A stretch of 64,000 bases of DNA from Candidatus Kuenenia stuttgartensis (GTDB taxonomy: Bacteria; Planctomycetota; Planctomycetia; Isosphaerales; Isosphaeraceae), in NCBI GenBank assembly GCA_945865635.1, contig CAMBEP010000015.1, positions 27,450 to 91,449 on the forward strand, written 5' to 3'. The first letter of the stretch is position 1, and each line of letters starts with the position of its first letter. Shown here piece by piece: positions 8,679 through 16,298 of the stretch. The notes under the pieces are model-generated. The model saw nothing but the letters and a program-made list of their open reading frames with translations, was not told where the DNA came from and searched no databases. A program made the position numbers and the translations under genes.

Positions 8679-10058
8679 ATGAGACGACTATTGCGAGCCA
8701 ACCTGATAATCCTCTTGATATTGCCCGTTATATTCGCGATTCAATCGTATGCGGCCGAGCCTTTAAAGCCTGATAATCTTGAGATCCAGAGAGGCCAATT
8801 CATCGCCGAACACGGAAGTTTTCTGTCGCCGGCCTGGAAGGGCGAGACTTGGGAACGCCTCAAAGCGACATCCAAACCACTGCCTGACGAAGTTTTGAAC
8901 TCAAAGCCGGTATCACAAAATGATCAGGCCCTGATCCGTTATGGCCTCCACCCTGCCCCTTTTTCCAACAATAATCTCCCCATGGGTCTGCGCCCGGCCT
9001 GGACTCGCGATGGCCGCATGAAAGGGCTTCAGATCGACTGCCTGCTTTGCCATGGCGGATCGATTGCCGGTAAAAGTTATGTCGGGCTGGGGAATTCAAC
9101 GCTCGACATGGTCACCTTCCTCAATGCCATGACTCGCGCTGAAAACCGTCCTCCACCGATACTTACTTTCAACCTGAATTCCTCACGCGGAACAGTCAAT
9201 GCAGGCCAGCTTTCGATTGTGCTCTTTAGCCTTCGCAATACGGACCTCAGTTTTGTGACAGTCCCTCTGAAGCTGGAATCCAACCTGCCTGAACAGGATG
9301 TACCGGCCTGGTGGAACATTGCCCGAAAATCGACAATTTACATTGATGGCCGGACGTCCGGTGAATCCTCGCGCAGTATCATGCAATTTTATCTGCCGGA
9401 GCTTACCGAAGATCAGTTTGCATCGTATGAGCCGGCTTTCAAAGATCTTCTGGCTTATATTCGGGACTTGAAACCGCCCAAGTATCCATTCCCGATCGAT
9501 CGGGCGAAGGCGGATGAGGGTCAGCAAATCTTTGAAAAGACCTGTTCAAAATGTCATGGAACCTATGGCGAGAATTCCAGTTATCCTGATCAGGTGATCG
9601 ATCTTTCCGTGATTGGAACAGATCCGGCAAGAGCCAAGGGCGTGAGCGACAAATCGATTGATCACTATAATGCGACATGGTTTGGCAAAGTTCATGCTGT
9701 TGACAAAACGGTACCGCTGGGCTATCAGGCCCCACCGCTTGATGGCGTCTGGGCTACGGCTCCTTACCTTCATAATGGTTCTGTACCAACGGTTTACGAC
9801 TTATTGAACAGCAGTGGTCGTCCCGCGAGATTTCTTCGGCATGCGACGACCGGTGTGGAAAATTTCGACCCTTTGCATCTTGGCTGGAAGGTCAGGCGGC
9901 TCAAGCCTGAGGATCCGGTCAAGTTTAAAGATTCGTTCCAGACACGTTCGATATTCGACAATTCGCGATATGGGCTTGGCAATCAGGGTCACACTTTTGG
10001 AGATCGGCTGACTGAGGCTCAAAGATTTCAGGTGATCGAGTACCTGAAAACATTGTAA
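8679..10058 (+). CDS. Exported dihaem cytochrome c
   Basis: A 459-residue exported protein with a signal peptide (MRRLLRANLIILLILPVIFA...). It has two c-type haem sites: C121-L-L-C124-H125 and C289-S-K-C292-H293. The C-terminal block APPLDGVWATAPYLHNGSVP is shared with planctomycete proteins annotated as cytochrome c or c-peroxidase-like. It should act in periplasmic electron transfer, but the partner is unknown because no oxidase or dehydrogenase gene is adjacent. The ATG at 8679 is chosen over an upstream TTG (8646) because it starts the signal peptide and has GAGGAA just before it. The TTG overlaps the promoter -10 box. Its own promoter suggests a monocistronic gene. Confidence 0.88.
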   Translation: MRRLLRANLIILLILPVIFAIQSYAAEPLKPDNLEIQRGQFIAEHGSFLSPAWKGETWERLKATSKPLPDEVLNSKPVSQNDQALIRYGLHPAPFSNNNLPMGLRPAWTRDGRMKGLQIDCLLCHGGSIAGKSYVGLGNSTLDMVTFLNAMTRAENRPPPILTFNLNSSRGTVNAGQLSIVLFSLRNTDLSFVTVPLKLESNLPEQDVPAWWNIARKSTIYIDGRTSGESSRSIMQFYLPELTEDQFASYEPAFKDLLAYIRDLKPPKYPFPIDRAKADEGQQIFEKTCSKCHGTYGENSSYPDQVIDLSVIGTDPARAKGVSDKSIDHYNATWFGKVHAVDKTVPLGYQAPPLDGVWATAPYLHNGSVPTVYDLLNSSGRPARFLRHATTGVENFDPLHLGWKVRRLKPEDPVKFKDSFQTRSIFDNSRYGLGNQGHTFGDRLTEAQRFQVIEYLKTL

Positions 10059-10104
10059 TTGGAAGTCGTCCGGGCGCTGCCCTTGAACCATATTTGTGAA
10101 ACCG

Positions 10105-10134
10105 TTGGATGAATCGGTTCAAACCTGCTAGAAT
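10105..10134 (+). promoter_or_regulatory. Candidate promoter for rimO
   Basis: TTGGAT (10105-10110) and TAGAAT (10129-10134) with an 18-nt spacer, 54 nt before the rimO start. Each box is one or two bases off consensus. Confidence 0.42.
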
Positions 10135-10188
10135 GTTTGTTGAATCATTGTCAGCCCTTTGAAAAGGCATAGGAATCAAAGGCACAGC

Positions 10189-11658
10189 ATGTCAGAATCG
10201 ATCCCCGGTGTGAAAGCCAGATTCTCGTTTGTAAGTCTTGGATGTGCAAAGAACTTGGTCGATTCCGAACGAATGCTCGGTCTCTTGGCTCAGGACGGCT
10301 ACGTCTTGGTTCCTGAGCATGAGGATCCCGATCTGATCATCGTGAACACCTGCGGTTTCATTGACGTAGCGCGTCAGGAATCGATGCTGGTGATTCGTGA
10401 GATGCTGGAAAAGAAAGAAGCAGGCGAGCTCAAGGGAGTGATTGTCGCCGGCTGTCTTGCGGAGCGTTTCAAGGAAAAGTTGCTGGAAGAAGAGCCTGGC
10501 ATCGACCAGATTGTCGGCGTTTTTGGTCGAGAAGAGATCACCAAGGCAGCCGATCGGATCATAGGTGGACTGGACGAACAGAGAACACTTTTCAATCCGG
10601 CCCCGATTCGGGCACAGGATGACACAGCACGGCTGAGGATTACGCCTCGGCACCTGGCATATTTAAAAGTCTCTGAAGGCTGCGACAGGCTTTGCACCTT
10701 CTGTGCGATTCCCGGCATGCGTGGCAAGCACGTGACCAAGCCGATTGAAGATGTCGTGAGCGAAGCGAAGGAATTGGCGGCCGACGGCGTCAAAGAGTTG
10801 ATTCTGGTCGCCCAGGACATGACCTATTACGGCGTGGATCTATATGGTCAGGCAAGACTTGCGGACCTTCTCAGGGCACTTGAAACCGAGGTTGAAGGTG
10901 TCGAGTGGATTCGGATCCTTTATTGCTATCCGCAATTCTTTACGGACGAGCTTTACGAGGTGTTGGGGGCGTCCAAAAAAATCATTCCTTATTTGGACAT
11001 GCCGCTCCAGCACATCAACGACAAGATGCTCAGGCGAATGAATCGGCGTCACTCCAAGGCCCAGACCGAGTCGATCATTGGCCGTCTGCGGCAATCGATT
11101 CCTGACTTGCATCTGCGGACCACGTTCATTGTTGGTTTCCCCGGCGAAACGGAAGCGGAGTTTGCCGAACTGGTTGATTTTGTAGAGCGCACCAAGTTCG
11201 AGCGCATGGGCGTTTTCACGTATTCTGACGAGCCCGGAACGCCTGCATTCCTGCTTCCAAACCGTGTGGATGATGACGTCAAAGAGGATCGCAGACAACG
11301 ACTGATGTCGGCTCAGCAGCCGATTGCTGAAGCCGCCAATCGCCGACTGGTGGGCCGTACGCTCAGCGTACTGATCGACCGCCCGAACCAGGCGTCCCGC
11401 AAGGGCTTGAAATCTTGGCTTGGGAGGTCTTTCGCGGATGCTCCTGATGTGGACGGCATGGTGATTGTCCATGGCAAAAACCTGCTTCCAGGCGATCTGA
11501 TTCCGTGTCGGATCGAGTCCACCGATGGTTACGACCTGGTTGCGACGGCATTGTCAGAGCCTGACAGACCTGAAGCCCAACCGCGTAAACCGCGTCGCCG
11601 GCCCGGTGGTGGCAAGGGCAGCGAAGGAAGCAAGCCAGGCCTGCCGATTCTCGGCTGA
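10189..11658 (+). CDS. rimO: Ribosomal protein S12 methylthiotransferase RimO
   Basis: A radical-SAM enzyme that adds a methylthio group to a conserved Asp of ribosomal protein S12. Seen: the N-terminal MTTase domain starting FVSLGCAKNLVDSE (C19) with further Cys (NTCGFID, AGCLAER), the radical-SAM cluster C165-x3-C169-x2-C172, TTFIVGFPGETE, and a C-terminal TRAM region. SLGCAKNLVDSE marks RimO rather than MiaB. The protein is 489 aa because of a basic tail rich in Arg, Pro and Gly after the TRAM domain. The ATG at 10189 has AAAGG six bases upstream; an upstream in-frame start at 10159 adds only an unconserved stretch. Confidence 0.94.
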   Translation: MSESIPGVKARFSFVSLGCAKNLVDSERMLGLLAQDGYVLVPEHEDPDLIIVNTCGFIDVARQESMLVIREMLEKKEAGELKGVIVAGCLAERFKEKLLEEEPGIDQIVGVFGREEITKAADRIIGGLDEQRTLFNPAPIRAQDDTARLRITPRHLAYLKVSEGCDRLCTFCAIPGMRGKHVTKPIEDVVSEAKELAADGVKELILVAQDMTYYGVDLYGQARLADLLRALETEVEGVEWIRILYCYPQFFTDELYEVLGASKKIIPYLDMPLQHINDKMLRRMNRRHSKAQTESIIGRLRQSIPDLHLRTTFIVGFPGETEAEFAELVDFVERTKFERMGVFTYSDEPGTPAFLLPNRVDDDVKEDRRQRLMSAQQPIAEAANRRLVGRTLSVLIDRPNQASRKGLKSWLGRSFADAPDVDGMVIVHGKNLLPGDLIPCRIESTDGYDLVATALSEPDRPEAQPRKPRRRPGGGKGSEGSKPGLPILG

Positions 11659-11707
11659 TTTACAAGGAAAAAAATGAGCGAGCCTGGAAGTCGACATACG
11701 TATTGAA

Positions 11708-12316
11708 ATGGCGGTAATAAAAATGTCCGCAGCCGCAAAAGAGCCGATCTGGACTATCCCAAACATTTTGAGTCTGGGCCGTCTGGCCTCGACAGGATTC
11801 ATCATGTGGGCGATTGACACCGCCCGATGGGAAACGGCGATTGTCATTTTCTTGCTTGCGGCCATTTCTGACTGGGTTGACGGCTACATTGCCCGCCGAT
11901 TCCATCAGTCCACCGTGCTTGGGCGTCAGCTTGATCCCTTGGTTGACAAGATCACAGTGATTGCCGTTTTGATCCATCTGGCCGCCATCAATACAAGTGG
12001 TGTCAGGCCTTGGATGGTCAGCCTGATACTTGCCAGGGAGCTGATCATACAGGCCCTGCGCAGCCATCTGGAAGCCGCCAGTGTAGGATTCGGTGCAAAA
12101 ATGGCTGGCAAACTCAAGATGGCCGCTCAGTGCTTTGCCATCATCGCTGTGCTTTGGGTCCTCCGCTCAGGTGGCCCGACGATCCAACCGGAGATGGCCA
12201 TGGTGCGCGATGCACTCATCTGGGCTTCTCTGGCTCTAACCATATACAGCGGTGGAGCTTATTTGGTCAGAGCCAGGACCATTCTCGAAACAAAGGGTGA
12301 AGGAAATTCGGCGTGA
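11708..12316 (+). CDS. pgsA: CDP-diacylglycerol-glycerol-3-phosphate 3-phosphatidyltransferase
   Basis: Makes phosphatidylglycerophosphate, the committed step to phosphatidylglycerol, in the inner membrane. The full CDP-alcohol phosphotransferase signature is present: D55-x2-D58-G-x2-A62-R-x8-G72-x3-D76-x3-D80. Several hydrophobic helices and a normal length (202 aa) support the call. An alternative ATG at 11723 is possible. The gene lies 49 nt after rimO, and its stop overlaps the GTG start of uppP, so the two are probably translated together. Confidence 0.93.
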   Translation: MAVIKMSAAAKEPIWTIPNILSLGRLASTGFIMWAIDTARWETAIVIFLLAAISDWVDGYIARRFHQSTVLGRQLDPLVDKITVIAVLIHLAAINTSGVRPWMVSLILARELIIQALRSHLEAASVGFGAKMAGKLKMAAQCFAIIAVLWVLRSGGPTIQPEMAMVRDALIWASLALTIYSGGAYLVRARTILETKGEGNSA

Positions 12317-13194
12317 CCACAATCGACTGGCTGGAATCGCTTGTTTTGGGAGCAATTCAAGGGCTGACGGAATTTCTGCCGATCTCAAGCGATGGGCATC
12401 TGGCACTTGGCCAGGCTTTGTTCGAGACGATTCGCGGCGAGCGCCGCAGTGGGTCCGACAAGCTTCTGCTCGACATCATTCTCCATCTTGGCACGCTCGT
12501 CGCAGTCTTGATTTATTACAGAGACTGGTTTCGCCCACTCCTCAGGCGACAATCCGAAACATCTCAACCCCAAATCACCACAGGCCCCATTCCGCCTGAG
12601 CTTGTTCCGCAATCACGCCACGAATTCTTCCACCTGTTTTTTCTGGCGATTGTCGCGACCATACCGACAGGGATTTTTGGTCTGGCCATGAAAAAGCTAT
12701 TCGAAGCCGCACACGATTCTCTCACAGCGGCGGCACTCGGTTTTTGGGTTACGGCATTGATTTTATGGGTCAGCCAGAAATTTACGGGTGGAACGAAGAG
12801 CCGATTGACCATGACTTGGAAAGATGCGTTTTTGATTGGTCTGGCCCAGGCATTTGCGCCTTTGCCAGGCGTGAGCCGCAGCGGTCTTACGGTCACAGCC
12901 GCTTTGGCCTGTGGCCTGAGCCGACAATGGGCCGCTTTTTTTTCCTTGTGGATGTCCATTCCAGCCATCTCGGGCGCTTTGATTATGGAGATCAAGGATC
13001 TAATCCAGGCTCCATCATTTGACGGTCGTCTGATCGTAATGGGCTTGATAGGGTCGGTTGTGAGTGGTCTGGTTGGCTATGGGGCCATTATCTGGCTTGT
13101 GCGTATCGTAAAATCGCGACGGCTCGATCTCTTTACCTGGTATTTGGTTGCACTGGGTGCGGTCGTGCTTGTATGGAGTCTCAAAACCGGTTAA
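12313..13194 (+). CDS. uppP: Undecaprenyl-diphosphatase (BacA family)
   Basis: Dephosphorylates undecaprenyl pyrophosphate to recycle the lipid carrier for peptidoglycan and glycan synthesis. Family motifs: GAIQGLTEFLPISSDGH at the N-terminus and PLPGVSRSGLTVTAAL in the second half. There are about eight hydrophobic helices over 293 aa. The start is GTG at 12313, overlapping the pgsA stop by four bases (GTGA). Presence fits the envelope-rich content of the window. Confidence 0.94.
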   Translation: MTTIDWLESLVLGAIQGLTEFLPISSDGHLALGQALFETIRGERRSGSDKLLLDIILHLGTLVAVLIYYRDWFRPLLRRQSETSQPQITTGPIPPELVPQSRHEFFHLFFLAIVATIPTGIFGLAMKKLFEAAHDSLTAAALGFWVTALILWVSQKFTGGTKSRLTMTWKDAFLIGLAQAFAPLPGVSRSGLTVTAALACGLSRQWAAFFSLWMSIPAISGALIMEIKDLIQAPSFDGRLIVMGLIGSVVSGLVGYGAIIWLVRIVKSRRLDLFTWYLVALGAVVLVWSLKTG

Positions 13195-13209
13195 TTTTTC
13201 AAGGAAGCT

Positions 13210-16200
13210 ATGAAGATGAAAAATCTTTGGATCGGTACGCCAGCAAGCCTGAACCAAAAATGGGCTGAGATTCGGCAGGAACGCTCGTGTGTCTGGTTTG
13301 GCGACAGTCTCCCGATGGGATTGAAAACAAATCAGGCAGCAGGCGACGACACTTGCCCACAACGGAGCTGGAAGTGGTCGAGCTTCTGCCTGAAAATTTT
13401 GAGAGATGCTTACGGCGAAATTGGACGACTGCTGGAACGAGACGAAATTGACTCTGTCATCCGCACCGCCTTACGCGATCCGAGATGCTCCAGCAGGACA
13501 GACTTGCAGAAGCTGACAGACCGGCCAGGTTCTGTTGCCCTTCTTGCCAAAAAACTTCGCGACACCGCATCGCAAGTCCATGCCGCTGAGGAAGCCAAAG
13601 AGTTTTTTCACGATACGTCTCTGGACGTCTTGCGAGCTGTCTATCAAGAGAAGCTGGCGGAGTCAGCGGCCATCGACGCCCCTGGTCTCTTCCTGAAATT
13701 CCTCGGCGCTTATGGCTCGCCTGAATTGAAACGGGCGATGGACAACTGGCATCACGAAGTTCTCAGCCAGCTTGGCGAGGGGTATTCGCTTGCCGTCCCC
13801 CGGGCCGACATCCTTTCCAATGACGATGAAAAGCTCACCAAAGCCATCGCCTATTTGATCCTTGACGGATTCCAGGCCTATGATTTTGGGGTGACCGTCT
13901 GGAAGGACGATTCCACGGATCGATACCTGAAACTGGTCGAAGACTGGACCACCATGGGCCTTGAGACCAAGCCTGTCACGACTCAGGCAGCGACCATCGA
14001 GAGTTATTTTCTTCGTGAATCGGCCGCCCCCATTCCGCCGATTCCGGAGAGTCTCAGATTTGTAAAAGCCAAGGACCCGCGAACGGAAATCCAGGCAATT
14101 ACAGAATATGTGACGAAACTGGTAGAAGGCTATGGGGCAGAATCCGTTTTGATCCACACCCCTCAGCATGGGTTTTATGTGGATCGGCTCCGCGAATCAC
14201 TTGCCAAATCAGGGATCGGAATTGAAGGTCTCTTTTCGCCGTTGATCGAGCGGCCTCTGGTAAAAACCATTCTGGATGTGGCTGCGGCGATTGAAAACGA
14301 TTGGCCTACCGAATCGCTTGCCGACTTGCTCAGGCACCCTCATTTCCAAGGCGATGCCCTGGCCTTGGCCGAATCGACAAGCGAGCTGAACCGGCTCGCC
14401 CAGGACATAGAGAAGCTGGGCAATATTAATGGCTTGATCACAATCCGCCAGCTCATGCTGGCTCGGTATGAGCAGCGCCGGAAACTGCGGAAGCAGGAGC
14501 TCGAACCAGCTTACACCCTCTATGCGACAAGCCTTTTGAACCGGCTTGCCGAGATTGCCATAAAGCCATTGTCTGCAATGACATGGGCTGATTTAGTCGA
14601 GCACTTGCGAAATTTGGCAGGCCTTTTGTTCAAGCCGTTGATGATGGAAGAGGAGGCAATTCAGGAGTTTTGGAAGTCGCTCGAAAACTCGATCGGTGCC
14701 GCAGTTCCCAACGACTCTACCGCATGGCTTTGGAGTTCGTTTATTGGGGAGGCCCACATGCGGGCCGAGCTTAAGATCGTGCCGAGGCCTGATCGACTTA
14801 CAACCAAGATCACGCTCAGCTCCGGTTCCCAATTGAAGACCGACGACGCGCAACACCTGATTCTGGCAGGCATGACAGAAGGGAATTTTCCAAGTCGGTC
14901 AAAAATCCGAATGGCCTTACAAAAGACACCGGGACTGAATCTCAAAGAGCTTGAATCGGACGAACGCCGCATTTTTAGGCGTCTTGTGGGTGCCAGCAGC
15001 GAAAGCCTTTGGATTAGCCACTTTCAGCGCAATCAACAAGGAATCGAAACCGAACCTTGCGGCTTTTTGCGAGACCAGCAATGGAGCAGCCCGGAATTAC
15101 CTGCACTCGATCAACCATTTCCGATAAAAGATGTATCTGAGCAGGTGATTCGCAGTATTCAGGTTTTTCAGACTCGGCAACGAGCGGAATCAGGCCCTTA
15201 TCAGGGTGGCATCCAAAGCCCGGTTGTATTGGAATCACTTTTGCAGAAATTTGGGGAAGGCTATATCTTCAGCCCAACTTCGCTTGAATCGGCGTCGCTT
15301 TGCCCGTTTCAGTTTTTTGGCAAATATGTTTTGGGGCTTGCCGAAGACGACACTGATGATGATCTCAGCACAGACTTTATCGCCGAAGGCGAGGCCATTC
15401 ACTCAATTCTCGAAGAGCTTCACAATGTGCATCGCCAGCCTCAGGATTTATTGCTGGACAAGCCTGAATTTGAATCAAAGATTCATCGACTGATCGAGTC
15501 AAAACATCCCTGCCCGCCAGAACTTGCAGATTCAGCCTTCGGCCGGGGCCGCTGGGAAGTGGAGCACCGAAGGGTAGAGCACCGCTTGGCCGCCTACACA
15601 TCCCAGGCGGAAAAAGACTTGGCCCCTCCCCCGTCTAGCTCCAGGGGCAATGGCAAGATCAATGCCAACACCGAATTTGCGGGCGATCTGACTGTCCTGA
15701 ACTGCGAAATACGTGCCGGTGGAGCGACTCAAACACTTGATCCACTTGAGCTTAAAGAGCATCAGGCGAGCATGACGTTTCGGGTCGGCGGCCGAATCGA
15801 CCGAATCGATGGAGAGCAGGTTGGCCCCGTGGCCCGGGTGCGACTGGTCGACTATAAAACTGGAAACCCGATTTGCAAAAAGAAAATCCATAAAAAGCTA
15901 CACCTGCAGCTCCCCCTGTATGCGATCATGGTGCACGAACGCATTAAAGGAGACTTGTCTTATCAGGTGGTCGATATCGGCTTCTGGTATCTGAAGCGTT
16001 CCAAAGGCGGCTACAAATCGATTCGGGCCTGGCTTTTTGATAAAAGTACTCAAGCAGCGTTCGATGTGGAAACCCTTAAAGCCGAATACCTTCCGTTCAT
16101 TCAAAACTTGGTTGGAAGTATCCGGGCGGGGCATTTTGCGGTGAAGCCTCGAGAATTCGGTTGCGATAAAAATTGCCCGATCAGCGAGGTCTGCAGGATT

Positions 16201-16254
16201 CGTGAACTACGTAACTTACGTGATCGTAATGCATTGGTTCAGATCGACTCCTGA
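13210..16254 (+). CDS. AddB/RexB-like PD-(D/E)XK nuclease
   Basis: A 1014-residue protein that pairs with the following helicase. The C-terminal nuclease domain is clear: C698 in SLCPFQFFGKY, EGEAIHSILEELH, then RIDRID and the catalytic D881-Y-K883. A C985-x3-C989-x5-C995 cluster completes an AddB-type iron-sulfur site (AddB usually has CX2CX5C). In AddAB this subunit recognises the recombination hotspot and cuts one strand at double-strand ends. The N-terminus has no Walker A motif, unlike Bacillus AddB, so the helicase half is presumably inactive or only structural. An AAGGAA ribosome-binding site precedes the ATG. The helicase start lies 44 nt after its stop. Confidence 0.8.
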   Translation: MKMKNLWIGTPASLNQKWAEIRQERSCVWFGDSLPMGLKTNQAAGDDTCPQRSWKWSSFCLKILRDAYGEIGRLLERDEIDSVIRTALRDPRCSSRTDLQKLTDRPGSVALLAKKLRDTASQVHAAEEAKEFFHDTSLDVLRAVYQEKLAESAAIDAPGLFLKFLGAYGSPELKRAMDNWHHEVLSQLGEGYSLAVPRADILSNDDEKLTKAIAYLILDGFQAYDFGVTVWKDDSTDRYLKLVEDWTTMGLETKPVTTQAATIESYFLRESAAPIPPIPESLRFVKAKDPRTEIQAITEYVTKLVEGYGAESVLIHTPQHGFYVDRLRESLAKSGIGIEGLFSPLIERPLVKTILDVAAAIENDWPTESLADLLRHPHFQGDALALAESTSELNRLAQDIEKLGNINGLITIRQLMLARYEQRRKLRKQELEPAYTLYATSLLNRLAEIAIKPLSAMTWADLVEHLRNLAGLLFKPLMMEEEAIQEFWKSLENSIGAAVPNDSTAWLWSSFIGEAHMRAELKIVPRPDRLTTKITLSSGSQLKTDDAQHLILAGMTEGNFPSRSKIRMALQKTPGLNLKELESDERRIFRRLVGASSESLWISHFQRNQQGIETEPCGFLRDQQWSSPELPALDQPFPIKDVSEQVIRSIQVFQTRQRAESGPYQGGIQSPVVLESLLQKFGEGYIFSPTSLESASLCPFQFFGKYVLGLAEDDTDDDLSTDFIAEGEAIHSILEELHNVHRQPQDLLLDKPEFESKIHRLIESKHPCPPELADSAFGRGRWEVEHRRVEHRLAAYTSQAEKDLAPPPSSSRGNGKINANTEFAGDLTVLNCEIRAGGATQTLDPLELKEHQASMTFRVGGRIDRIDGEQVGPVARVRLVDYKTGNPICKKKIHKKLHLQLPLYAIMVHERIKGDLSYQVVDIGFWYLKRSKGGYKSIRAWLFDKSTQAAFDVETLKAEYLPFIQNLVGSIRAGHFAVKPREFGCDKNCPISEVCRIRELRNLRDRNALVQIDS

Positions 16255-16298
16255 TTATGATGGACCTTGTGCTGGCTGAAATAAAGGAGCTTTTTCGC

